Origin: DATHRK01 sp035465395
GTDB lineage: Bacteria > Gemmatimonadota > Gemmatimonadetes > Longimicrobiales > RSA9
DNA length: 64,000 nt
Assembly (NCBI GenBank): GCA_035465395.1
Contig: DATHRK010000101.1
Coordinates: 124,001 to 188,000, forward strand
Direction of reading: 5' to 3'
Shown: positions 45,607 to 54,250 of the stretch, piece by piece
Position numbering within the stretch: position 1 is the first letter of the stretch
Layout: every line of letters starts with the position of its first letter
The notes under the pieces: generated by a model
Told to the model about the DNA's origin: nothing
Databases searched by the model: none
What the model saw: the letters and a program-made list of their open reading frames with translations, nothing else
Translations under genes and position numbers: made by a program

Positions 45607-48000
45607 GTGCCGGGAGCGTCCGCGTCCAGGTCCACGGCCGCCGAGGTGTCCGCCGCGCCCGAGCGCGAGACGCCCCCCTACCTGGAGCGTCTCAACCCCG
45701 AGCAGCGCGAGGCGGTCGAGCACTTCGAGGGGCCCATCCTCGTGCTGGCCGGCGCCGGCTCCGGCAAGACCCGGGTGCTGACCACACGCATCCTGCACCT
45801 GGTCGAGGAGCACGGCGTCGACCCCGGGGCGATCCTGGCGGTGACGTTCACCAACAAGGCCGCCGGCGAGATGCGCGCCCGCGTGCGCCGTGGTCTGGGC
45901 CGCGAGCCCGCCGGCATGTGGCTCGGCACCTTCCACTCACTGGGCGCGCGCCTGCTGCGCCGCCACGCCGGCGCGTTGGGTTGGTCGCCCTCGTATTCGA
46001 TCTACGACGCGGACCAGACGCTGCGGGAGATCAAGCGCACGATGGAGCAGCTGGAGATCTCCACCAAGCGCTGGCACCCCAAGGCCGTGCAGGGGACCAT
46101 CTCAGGCGCCAAGAACCGGCTGATCGGGCCGCAGGAGTTTGCCGCGGACGCCATCGACCCGTTCACCCGCAAGGTCGCCGAGGTGTACCCCGCCTATCAG
46201 AAGCGGCTGCGCGCGCACAACGCGTTCGACTTCGACGACCTGCTGGTGAAGCCCGTCGAGCTGTTCCGCGAGCGCCCCGACATCCTGGAGCGCTACCGCG
46301 ACCGGTTCGCCTTCCTCCTCGTCGACGAGTACCAGGACACGAACCACGCGCAGTATCGGTTTTTGCGCCTGCTCGCGGGAGTGGAGGGTGGCGCTGCGGC
46401 CCCGCCCGAGGCCCGCCCCGCCAACATCATGGTCGTGGGCGACGACGACCAGTCGATCTACGCGTGGCGGGGGGCCGACATCGCCAACATCCTGGACTTC
46501 GAGGGCGACTTCCCCGACGCCCGGGTCGTCCGACTGGAGCGCAACTACCGGTCGACCGCGAACATTCTCGACGCCGCCAACCTGGTCATCAGCCAGAACA
46601 TCCGCCGCAAGGGCAAGACCCTCCGCACCGAGGAGGCGCCCGGCGAGCGGTTGACACGGGTCGAGGCGTTGGACGAGCGCGACGAGGCCGCCTGGATCGG
46701 CGAGCAGATCGAGGCGCGGCTGCGCGACGGCGCGCTTTCGCTGCGTGACTTCGTGGTCCTGTACAGGACGAACGCGCAGTCGAGGGCGCTCGAGGAAGAG
46801 CTGCTGCGGCGCGACCTCCCCTACCAGGTGATCGGGGGCACCCGCTTCTACGAGCGCCGCGAGATCCAGGATGTGCTGGCCTACCTCCGGCTGATCAGCA
46901 ACCCGCGGGACACGGCCGCGTTCGATCGCATCGTCAACGTGCCGCGCCGGGGCATCGGCGACGTGAGCCGCGCGCGCGTGCTCCAGGCGGCGGCCGACCG
47001 CGGAGTGACCGCCCTCGAAGCGGCCGCGGCGGCGCACGACATCGAGTCGTTGCACGGTGGGGCGGCGCGGTCGCTGTCCCGCTTCGCCGCGACGATCGAG
47101 CGCTTCGCCGGCCTCGCGCGCCACGTCGGCGTGGGTGAGCTGGTCGAGACGCTGCTCGAGGAGATACGCCTGATCGAGGCTCTGCGCCGCGAGGGCCCCG
47201 AGGGCGACGATCGCGTCGACAACGTCCGCGAGCTGGTCGCGACCGCGCACGACTTCGACCTGCGCGGCGACGAGCCGGAGGAGGAGCCCGAGGACGCCGC
47301 GGCGGACCAGACGCCGCTCGACCGGTTCCTGCAGCGGATCTCCCTGGTGACCGACCTCGACCGCCACGACGACGCGGCCGATGCCGTCAGCCTCATGACG
47401 CTGCACAACGCCAAGGGGCTCGAGTTCCCGGTGGTGTTCGTGGCGGGGCTGGAGGACGGGCTCTTTCCGCTGTCCAGCTCCTTCGACGACCCCTCCTCGC
47501 TGGAGGAGGAGCGGCGCTTGTTCTACGTCGGGATCACGCGCGCGGAGAGGAAGCTGTTCCTCACCCACGCACGCTCCCGCCGGCGGGCCGGCGAGGTGAT
47601 CCGCTGCATCCCGTCGAGCTTCCTGAACGCGCTGGACGACGGGCCGGTCGAGGTCGGCAAGACCGCCGGGTTGGAGCGGCACCTGCGTGCGATCGGCGGC
47701 TACGGGCGGAGCGGGGGCCACGGCGGGAGCGGCTGGCGCCGGCGACGACCCCGGTCGGGGAGCGACGACGCGCCGTTCGGACGCGTCGAGCCGGGCGACG
47801 GGCTGGTCATCGACTACAGCGTCGCGCAGGACGCGCCGCGCTTCCTGAAGGGCGAGCGGGTCCGCCACCCGCGCTTCGGCAGCGGCGTGATCCGCGAGCT
47901 GTCGGGGCTGGGCCAGGACCTCAAGGCGACCATCGACTTCGACGCGGTGGGGCGCAAGAAAGTGATCGTGCGCTACGCCAACCTGCAGAAGGAGCTGTGA
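45607..48000 (+). CDS. pcrA: PcrA/UvrD superfamily 1 DNA helicase
   Basis: A 797-aa 3'-5' helicase for repair and replication. Start GTG 45607. The Q-motif region LNPEQREAVEHFEGPILVLA is followed by Walker A GAGSGKT, motif II DEYQDTNHAQY, GDDDQSIYAWRGAD, ERNYRST, and motif VI in YVGITRAERKLFLTHA. The C-terminal Tudor-like segment (GERVRHPRFGSGVIRELSGL) is the PcrA RNA-polymerase-binding module. It sits 6 bp after serS and overlaps gatC by one base. Confidence 0.95.
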   Translation: MPGASASRSTAAEVSAAPERETPPYLERLNPEQREAVEHFEGPILVLAGAGSGKTRVLTTRILHLVEEHGVDPGAILAVTFTNKAAGEMRARVRRGLGREPAGMWLGTFHSLGARLLRRHAGALGWSPSYSIYDADQTLREIKRTMEQLEISTKRWHPKAVQGTISGAKNRLIGPQEFAADAIDPFTRKVAEVYPAYQKRLRAHNAFDFDDLLVKPVELFRERPDILERYRDRFAFLLVDEYQDTNHAQYRFLRLLAGVEGGAAAPPEARPANIMVVGDDDQSIYAWRGADIANILDFEGDFPDARVVRLERNYRSTANILDAANLVISQNIRRKGKTLRTEEAPGERLTRVEALDERDEAAWIGEQIEARLRDGALSLRDFVVLYRTNAQSRALEEELLRRDLPYQVIGGTRFYERREIQDVLAYLRLISNPRDTAAFDRIVNVPRRGIGDVSRARVLQAAADRGVTALEAAAAAHDIESLHGGAARSLSRFAATIERFAGLARHVGVGELVETLLEEIRLIEALRREGPEGDDRVDNVRELVATAHDFDLRGDEPEEEPEDAAADQTPLDRFLQRISLVTDLDRHDDAADAVSLMTLHNAKGLEFPVVFVAGLEDGLFPLSSSFDDPSSLEEERRLFYVGITRAERKLFLTHARSRRRAGEVIRCIPSSFLNALDDGPVEVGKTAGLERHLRAIGGYGRSGGHGGSGWRRRRPRSGSDDAPFGRVEPGDGLVIDYSVAQDAPRFLKGERVRHPRFGSGVIRELSGLGQDLKATIDFDAVGRKKVIVRYANLQKEL

Positions 48001-48338
48001 TGGCCGGACCGGACGAGCGCGCGGTGGATCGCGAGAAGGTGCTGGAGATCGCTCACCTCGCGCGTCTGCGGCTCGCCGAAGACGAGGTCGCGACCTTCAC
48101 CGACCAGCTGAACGACATCCTCTCCCACGCGCAGGAGATCGCGGATGCCGAGGCGCGGGCCGACGTTTCGCCGGGCGCGCCCGCGTCTTACGGCGGCGCG
48201 GCCAGTCTCCGTATGCGCGATCCCGACGCTCCGGCCGACCCGTTGCTCGCCGGCCCCGAGTCCTTCGCGCCCGCCTTCCCGGACGGCCTGTTCGCGGTGC
48301 CGCGCCTGGCGGCCATGGACGGAGAACCGACGCCGTGA
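48000..48338 (+). CDS. gatC: Asp/Glu-tRNA amidotransferase subunit GatC
   Basis: A 112-aa assembly subunit of GatCAB. ATG 48000 overlaps the pcrA stop (TGATG). EKVLEIAHLARLRLAEDEVA and FTDQLNDILSHAQEI are the family helices. The tail after residue 55 wraps GatA. First of the gatCAB cluster. Confidence 0.93.
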   Translation: MAGPDERAVDREKVLEIAHLARLRLAEDEVATFTDQLNDILSHAQEIADAEARADVSPGAPASYGGAASLRMRDPDAPADPLLAGPESFAPAFPDGLFAVPRLAAMDGEPTP

Positions 48339-49816
48339 TCGGGCCGGCGCCATTCGACCCCCGGGCGGTCGCGGACCTGGCCACGGCCGTCGGGACAGGG
48401 GACGCGAAGGCGGCCGACCTGGTGGCCACCGCGCTGGAGCGTATGGGCCCGGCGCAGAACGCTCTCAACCTGTTCCTGGCGACCGACGAGGAGGGCGCCC
48501 GGGCGGCGGCCGAGGCGGTGGATGCGCGGGAAGACGCGGGCGACCTGCCCCTGGCGGGCGTGCCGATCGCGCTCAAGGACAACATCGCCGTAGCGGGCAT
48601 GCCCACGACGTGCGGGTCGCGCATCCTGGAGGGGTTCGTGCCGCCGTACGAGGCCACGGCGGTGCGGCGCTTGCGCGCCATGGGCGCGGTGATCGTCGGC
48701 AAGACCAACATGGACGAGTTCGCGATGGGCTCCTCCAACGAGAACTCGGCCTACGGTCCGGTCCGCAATCCACACGACCACGCGCGCGTGCCCGGGGGCT
48801 CCTCGGGCGGCTCGGCCGCGGCGGTCGCCGCCGGGGTGGTGCCGGCGGCGCTCGGGTCGGAGACCGGCGGATCCGTACGGCAGCCGGCGTCGTTCTGCGG
48901 CATCGTCGGCGTCAAGCCGACCTACGGCCGGGTCAGCCGCTACGGCCTCGTGGCGTTCGCGTCCAGCCTGGACCAGATCGGGGCCTTCGGCCGGACCGTC
49001 GCGGACGCGGCCGCGGTGTTGGGAGTGATCGCCGGCATCGACCCGCTCGACGCCACATCAGCCGACGTGGCGGTGAGCGACTACCTGGGCGCATCCGCAA
49101 GCGGCGCGGTCGAGGGACTGAAGGGGCTGGTCGTCGGCGTCCCGCGCGAGTGCTTCGGCGACGGCGTCGAGCCCGGCGTGCTGCGCCGCTGCGAGGAGGC
49201 GCTGGACGCGCTGCGGGACGCGGGCGCGGAGCTCCGCGACGTGTCGCTGCCCCACACCGCGCTGGCCGTGCCCACCTACTACCTCCTCGCCCCGGCCGAG
49301 GCGTCGAGCAACCTGGCGCGCTTCGACGGCGTCCGGTACGGCCCGCGCCACGCATCGGGCGACGGCCTCATCGACATGTACGAGGAGACCCGGGCGCGCG
49401 GCTTCGGCGCCGAGGTGAAGCGGCGGATCATGCTCGGCACGTACGTGCTCTCCGCCGGCTACTACGATCGCTACTACGGTCGTGCGCAACGCGCGCGCGA
49501 GCGCATCGCGGGCGACTTCCGCGCGGTCTTCGACGACGGCGTGGACGCGCTCTTCACGCCCACATCGCCGACGACCGCGTTCGCGCTCGGCGAGCGCATC
49601 GACGACCCCTACCGCATGTACCTCGCCGACGTGTTCACGGCGACCGCGAACCTGGCCGGCATCCCCGGCATCTCGGTGCCCGTGGGCACGGCCGAGGGAC
49701 TGCCGGTGGGCGGCCAGATCCTGGCCCCCCATTTCGCCGAGGCGATGATGTTCAGGGTCGCCGCCGCGCTCGAGGCGAGGATCGACGGCGGCGCGGCGAA
49801 CGGGGGCGGGAGATGA
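48335..49816 (+). CDS. gatA: Asp/Glu-tRNA amidotransferase subunit GatA
   Basis: Glutaminase subunit that supplies ammonia for transamidation. The 493-aa amidase-signature protein has the catalytic Lys in LAGVPIALKDNIAV, the Gly/Ser loop RVPGGSSGGSAAAVAAG and the nucleophile region LGSETGGSVRQPASFCG. Start GTG 48335 overlaps gatC as GTGA. With GatB present, the organism must make Gln-tRNA and/or Asn-tRNA indirectly. Confidence 0.96.
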   Translation: MIGPAPFDPRAVADLATAVGTGDAKAADLVATALERMGPAQNALNLFLATDEEGARAAAEAVDAREDAGDLPLAGVPIALKDNIAVAGMPTTCGSRILEGFVPPYEATAVRRLRAMGAVIVGKTNMDEFAMGSSNENSAYGPVRNPHDHARVPGGSSGGSAAAVAAGVVPAALGSETGGSVRQPASFCGIVGVKPTYGRVSRYGLVAFASSLDQIGAFGRTVADAAAVLGVIAGIDPLDATSADVAVSDYLGASASGAVEGLKGLVVGVPRECFGDGVEPGVLRRCEEALDALRDAGAELRDVSLPHTALAVPTYYLLAPAEASSNLARFDGVRYGPRHASGDGLIDMYEETRARGFGAEVKRRIMLGTYVLSAGYYDRYYGRAQRARERIAGDFRAVFDDGVDALFTPTSPTTAFALGERIDDPYRMYLADVFTATANLAGIPGISVPVGTAEGLPVGGQILAPHFAEAMMFRVAAALEARIDGGAANGGGR

Positions 49817-51279
49817 GCGACGCCGCGACCGCCCCGGGCGGAACCGACGCGATGCACGGCTTCGAGCCGGTGATCGGCCTGGAGGTCCACGCCCAGCTCG
49901 CGACCGCCGCCAAGATGTTCTGCGGCGACCGATACGACTTCGGCGCCGAGCCCAACACGCGCATCTGTCCGGTGTGCCTGGGCCTGCCGGGCGCGCTGCC
50001 CACGGTGAACGCCGAAGCGATCGCGCTCGCCGTCCGCGGGGCGCTCGGACTGGGGTGCACGGTGCACGAGACCAGCATCTTCGCGCGTAAGAACTACTTC
50101 TACCCGGACCTGCCCAAGGGCTACCAGATCACCCAGTTCGACCGGCCGCTCGCGACCGACGGGTCGCTCGTCCTGGAGGAGGGCGGGCACGCGGTGCGCA
50201 TCCGTCGCATCCATGTGGAGGAGGACGCGGGGAAGTCGTTGCACGACAGGCTGGACGGTCGCACCGCGGTGGACCTCAACCGCGCGGGGGTGCCGCTGAT
50301 CGAGATCGTCAGCGAGCCCGACGTGCGATCCCCCGACGAGGCCCGCGCCTACCTGACGAGGCTGAAGCAGGTCCTGCGATGGCTGGGCGTCAGCGACTGC
50401 GACATGGAGAAGGGAAGCCTGCGCGTGGACGCCAACATTTCCGTGCGTCGGGCCGGGAGCTCGGACCTCGGGACGCGGACCGAGGTCAAGAACCTGAACT
50501 CGTTCGCCCACGTGGTGCACGCGGTTCGCTTCGAGGCCGAGCGACAGGCCGCGCTCCTGGCCGACGGCGGCACCGTCGTGCACGAAACGCGTCTGTGGGA
50601 CGCCGCGCGCGGCGAGGCGCGTCCGATGCGGAGCAAGGAGGAGTCGCACGACTACCGCTACTTCCCGGAGCCCGACCTGCCGCCGCTCGTGCTGGATCGC
50701 GCGGCGATCGAGACGGCGAGGGCCGATCTGCCCGAGCTGCCGGACGCCCGCGCGCGCCGCTTCCGCGACGTGCTCGGGCTACCCGCCTACGACGCGGACG
50801 TGCTCACGGCGACCCTCGAGCACGCGGACTTCTTCGAGGCGCTGGCGGACCTCTCGGGCGATCCGAAGGCGGCCAGCAACTGGACGATGGGCGGCGTGCT
50901 CGCGTGGTCCAACGAGACCGGCCGCCCGATCGACGCGTTCCCGGTGCCCGCCGAGCGTCTCGCGGAGCTGATCGCGCTGGTCGCCGACGGCACGGTGTCG
51001 TCCACGGGCGCGCGCGAGGTCTTCGCGCTCATGATCGAGCGCGGGGACGCGCCGCGCGCGATCGTCGAGGCCGAGGGCCTCGCGCAGGTCCGCGACGAGG
51101 ACGCGCTCGCCGGGTGGGTCGCCGACGCGCTGGCGGCGCACCCCGACGAAGCCGCTCGCCTGCGCGGAGGCGAAGCCAAGCTCGTCGGCTTCTTCATGGG
51201 TAAGGTGATGCAGCGCTCGGGCGGCAAGGCGGACCCGAAGCAGGCCAGCGCGCTGCTGCGGGCGGAAGGGAACGGTTGA
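49813..51279 (+). CDS. gatB: Asp/Glu-tRNA amidotransferase subunit GatB
   Basis: Kinase/transamidase subunit acting on mischarged tRNA. The 488-aa product starts at ATG 49813 (ATGA overlap with gatA). VIGLEVHAQLATAAKMFCGD, the CPVCLGLPGALP zinc motif, YFYPDLPKGYQITQFD, EEDAGKSLHD and the C-terminal YqeY-like tail domain (GKVMQRSGGKADPKQASALL) are all intact. gatCAB is contiguous. Confidence 0.96.
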   Translation: MSDAATAPGGTDAMHGFEPVIGLEVHAQLATAAKMFCGDRYDFGAEPNTRICPVCLGLPGALPTVNAEAIALAVRGALGLGCTVHETSIFARKNYFYPDLPKGYQITQFDRPLATDGSLVLEEGGHAVRIRRIHVEEDAGKSLHDRLDGRTAVDLNRAGVPLIEIVSEPDVRSPDEARAYLTRLKQVLRWLGVSDCDMEKGSLRVDANISVRRAGSSDLGTRTEVKNLNSFAHVVHAVRFEAERQAALLADGGTVVHETRLWDAARGEARPMRSKEESHDYRYFPEPDLPPLVLDRAAIETARADLPELPDARARRFRDVLGLPAYDADVLTATLEHADFFEALADLSGDPKAASNWTMGGVLAWSNETGRPIDAFPVPAERLAELIALVADGTVSSTGAREVFALMIERGDAPRAIVEAEGLAQVRDEDALAGWVADALAAHPDEAARLRGGEAKLVGFFMGKVMQRSGGKADPKQASALLRAEGNG

Positions 51280-51285
51280 CCGCCG

Positions 51286-52260
51286 TCAGGCCGCGCGGGT
51301 CGCGTCCCAGTAGCCGAGGCGTTCGGTCGGGAGCGGAAAGAAGTCGTCGGCGAGCTGACGCAGTCGGTCCGGATCGTCGCCAGCCGGCTCACGCAGGGCG
51401 ATTCGGCGGATCTTCTTCGCCAGCTGCAGGTTGAAGTCGCCCACCGGATCGAGGCTTGCCGCCCGCGATTCGGCGGCCTCGAGCAGGTTGTCCACCACGA
51501 AGTCGAACGCGGGAGCGAGGTAGCTCTCGATCTCTTCTTCGGAGAGCGTCCAGCGGGAGCGCCGGAGCACCTGCTCGAAGACGGCCTTCCAGCGGTCGTT
51601 GTCCTGCGCCCGGATCATGCCGCGGAAGATGCGCCGGTTCGTCTGGAACGAGAAGATCGTCGCGCTGAGCACGCGATCGAACAGGTCGTCCGCGGCCGAG
51701 TGGTCGTACTCGAGGACCACTTCGCGGGCCCGCGCGCTGTACTCCTCGCCCAGCTGAGCATCGAGCCGGGTTTCCCAGTAGGTGTGGCCGAGGGCCTGCG
51801 TGGAGCTGGTCAGAAGCAGCTGACGCGGGACGAAGAAATTGTGCGCTATGGTGTCGGCCGCGAGGTGGCTGATGTAGCCGTGCCCGACCGCCCGCAGGGC
51901 GTCGCTGTCGGCCATGTCGAGGATCTCCCGGCCCACGTGCCAGAAGTGGCAGTGCCGGCCGACCGGGGCGTACTTCTTGGCGAGCGAGATGTCGGCCGCG
52001 ATCGACCCGTACAGGAAGCTCCGCGGATGTGCGGCGAGGAGGGTCGCCAGGGGGGCTGGGAGCAGGTGCAGGGCGCCGAGCAGCCGCTCGCCAAGGAAGA
52101 TGTGGGTCGCGGGGCCGAACGCGTACAGTGGTTCCGCCGTCGCCGCGACCAGCACGACGGCGATGGCCAGCGCCGGCCCTCCCACGGCCAGCAGCCGCAC
52201 GGAACGCGCGGCTCGCCGGCCCGCGCGGCGCCGGAATCCCGACGAGCACAGCGGCGTCAT
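51286..52260 (-). CDS. Zinc-dependent phospholipase C-like exported protein
   Basis: A 324-aa protein from ATG 52260 with a Sec-type N-terminus (LLAVGGPALAIAVVLVAATA). The mature region has the zinc phospholipase C/S1-P1 helical pattern: FGPATHIFLGERLLG, SIAADISLAKKY, HCHFWHVG and HGYISHLAADTIAHNFFVP, with His/Asp spaced as ligands. Activity is plausible but unproven. Convergent with gatB, 6 bp apart. Confidence 0.78.
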   Translation of the reverse strand: MTPLCSSGFRRRAGRRAARSVRLLAVGGPALAIAVVLVAATAEPLYAFGPATHIFLGERLLGALHLLPAPLATLLAAHPRSFLYGSIAADISLAKKYAPVGRHCHFWHVGREILDMADSDALRAVGHGYISHLAADTIAHNFFVPRQLLLTSSTQALGHTYWETRLDAQLGEEYSARAREVVLEYDHSAADDLFDRVLSATIFSFQTNRRIFRGMIRAQDNDRWKAVFEQVLRRSRWTLSEEEIESYLAPAFDFVVDNLLEAAESRAASLDPVGDFNLQLAKKIRRIALREPAGDDPDRLRQLADDFFPLPTERLGYWDATRAA

Positions 52261-52294
52261 CCCGGCCAGTCCAGCCTCGCGTACGCCTCCGGCG

Positions 52295-52654
52295 TCAGGA
52301 GCGGCGCATGCGGCGGAAGGCCTTCTCGGCATCCCGCATCTGCTCGCGCACAGCGGCCGTGAGTTCGTCCCGCGCCGATCGCACGATGTCGGAAACCTCT
52401 TCGCGAAGGTCGGACAGCGTTTCGCGGCCGTCCGCGACCAGTTCGCCGCTGCGATCGAACGCGGCCTCCGCGCCGGCGCGCGCACGTTTGGCGGTCTTCT
52501 TCGCCTTCTTGCGGAGCGGTTTCAGGTCGCGAAGCAGGCGCTCGCGCCGCGACGGCGGCTCGCGCCTCAGCAGCCAAGCGGCGACCACGCCGAGCGCGGC
52601 GCCCACGCCCAGCGCCGCGAGAAACTCCCTGGTGTCGCGTTCGGGCATTTCCAT
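52295..52654 (-). CDS. YtxH-like small membrane protein
   Basis: A 119-aa protein with one N-terminal membrane segment (FLAALGVGAALGVVAAWLL) and a long, charged amphipathic helix (RKKAKKTAKRARAGAEAAFD and SDLREEVSDIVRSARDELTA). This is the YtxH/gas-vesicle-like arrangement, often stress-linked in other bacteria. It lies 34 bp upstream of the phospholipase-like gene on the same strand. Confidence 0.75.
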   Translation of the reverse strand: MEMPERDTREFLAALGVGAALGVVAAWLLRREPPSRRERLLRDLKPLRKKAKKTAKRARAGAEAAFDRSGELVADGRETLSDLREEVSDIVRSARDELTAAVREQMRDAEKAFRRMRRS

Positions 52655-52727
52655 CTTCTCGATCCTCTCGATTCCCTCTCAAGAAAAGGCGACTCGGCCG
52701 CGCCGTCGTCGCTGGAAGGACCCGCGG

Positions 52728-53384
52728 TCAGCGCCCCAGATCCATCCACATCGTGCGGTTCTCCAGCTTCGGCACGAGGCGCGGCCAGCGTCTCGCCGAC
52801 TGGGCCCGTCGCAGGCTGGCGAGCAGCTCGCGCTCTGCCGCCTCGGGCAGATCCAGCGGCCGGGCGGACACCCAGTCTGCCAGCGCGCGGTCCAGCCTCT
52901 GGACACCCCCGAGGCGTTCGGCCAGTTCCCGCACGGCCGCCGGTCCGGACCACCCTCCGGCGAGCTCGGCGACGCGGGAAGCCCAGAGGTCCCCCAGCGG
53001 CAGGACACGGTCCGGTGCCGCGTCCGGCGCGAGGAGCAGCGTCGTCCGATTCGCCGGCCCGGCCACCACACCGTCCTCGGCTGACGCCAGGGAGCGGGCC
53101 AGCGCCCGCGCACCTTCGTCGGGTGCAACGCGCTGCAAGGGCGATTCCACGCCGGGGCCGGTGCCTTCTCCACCGCGATGAGCGTTCCCTGAGGTGACCG
53201 GCGGCGTCACGGTGTGGACGGTCCCCGCGGGCAGGCCCGACGACAGCCAGCGAGCGCACAGCGAAGCTTCCGGCGAGCCGTCGTCGACGAGGAACAGCCG
53301 ACGCGCCCCGGAATCCCGAAGGGCGCCCAGGACCACCCCGCACACGGTCCGCGCGAGGCGCCGCTCGCGGTCCTCCGGACTCAC
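52728..53384 (-). CDS. Degenerate NAD+ synthetase-like protein
   Basis: A 218-aa protein from GTG 53384 (GTGA overlap with the glutaminase gene). I read it as a degraded NadE synthetase domain. GVVAGPANRTTLLLAP (from about 105) and VLPLGDLWASRVAELAGGW line up with the NadE segments G-T-x-N-x-x-E-x-L-x-G and P-I-G-D-L-x-K-x-x-V-x-x-L-A. The strand that should carry the PP-loop SGGxDS instead reads LFLVDDGSPEASLCARW (VDDGSPEAS at 33-41), so ATP binding is probably lost. The gene order equals the domain order of fused glutamine-dependent NadE. The homology is by eye and needs structure comparison. It could also be an unrelated alpha/beta protein. Confidence 0.6.
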   Translation of the reverse strand: MSPEDRERRLARTVCGVVLGALRDSGARRLFLVDDGSPEASLCARWLSSGLPAGTVHTVTPPVTSGNAHRGGEGTGPGVESPLQRVAPDEGARALARSLASAEDGVVAGPANRTTLLLAPDAAPDRVLPLGDLWASRVAELAGGWSGPAAVRELAERLGGVQRLDRALADWVSARPLDLPEAAERELLASLRRAQSARRWPRLVPKLENRTMWMDLGR

Positions 53385-54250
53385 CCGTCCGCCAGCCGCC
53401 GCAGCCGTTCCGCCAGCCAACGCGCGTCCTCGTCCCGGCGGTGGGGCGCGGCGGCACGGGCGGCGTCGAGCGCCCTCCGGTCCAATGTCGCCTCGAGCAC
53501 CACGCCGGAGCTCGCGTCGGCTTGCGCCACCACGGCACCGTCGGGCGCGACGATCAGGGAGCCCCCGGCGAACGTCACGGGCCCCTCCACGCCTCCGCGA
53601 TTCGCGAGGGCGACGTAGGTGCCGTGGACCTGCGCGGTGACGCGCGCAAGCCGGATCCAGCCCTCCCAGGACCCGAACCGGCTCCCGTCGCCGCCGTCCC
53701 AGACGCCGCGACCCGGCGCGGCGGCCAGGATCGCGATGATGTCCGCGCCGGCCATCGCGAGGAGGTAGGCGAGGGCGGGGTGCCAGAGGTCCTCGCAGAT
53801 CAAAAGCCCCACGGACCAAGCGTCGTCGACCGAATGGAGTTCGAGCGACTGCCCCGGCGTAAAGTGCCGCGCTTCTTCGAACATCCCGTAGGTGGGCAGG
53901 TAGCGCTTGCGGTGCACGTGACGCACGCGCCCGTCCCGCACCGCCGCGGCCGCGTTGAACGGATGGCCGGTCGCGCTCCGCTCGGGCAGTCCGACGACGA
54001 TCGTGCCCTGTACCTCGCCCAGCGCCTCCGCGCCCGCGATGCCGCTCCCCACCGCGAGCCCTCGGGCGAGCGCGCCGGCCGAAGCGCCCAGCGAGTACCC
54101 CGTGAGCGAAAGCTCTGGGGTCACCACGAGGTCTGCGGACAGGCCCGATGCCGCCTCCGCGATGGCCGTCGCGTTGCCCTCGATGTCCTCGAGAACGGCG
54201 TCCGTCTGGAGGACGGCCAGGCGCAACGAATCGACGCCCGTCGGGGTCAC
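53381..54250 (-). CDS. Nitrilase-superfamily glutaminase, NadE N-terminal type
   Basis: A 289-aa carbon-nitrogen hydrolase from GTG 54250. The catalytic triad is E46 (VVTPELSLTGYS), K115 (VHRKRYLPTYGMFEEARHF) and C152 (LLICEDLWHP). The segment around the Lys (LPTYGMFEEARHF) is characteristic of the glutaminase domain of NAD synthetase. Complete and likely active. It is followed by a gene resembling the synthetase half, so this looks like a split NadE whose second half has decayed or changed role. GTGA overlaps tie it to both neighbours. Confidence 0.85.
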   Translation of the reverse strand: MTPTGVDSLRLAVLQTDAVLEDIEGNATAIAEAASGLSADLVVTPELSLTGYSLGASAGALARGLAVGSGIAGAEALGEVQGTIVVGLPERSATGHPFNAAAAVRDGRVRHVHRKRYLPTYGMFEEARHFTPGQSLELHSVDDAWSVGLLICEDLWHPALAYLLAMAGADIIAILAAAPGRGVWDGGDGSRFGSWEGWIRLARVTAQVHGTYVALANRGGVEGPVTFAGGSLIVAPDGAVVAQADASSGVVLEATLDRRALDAARAAAPHRRDEDARWLAERLRRLADG

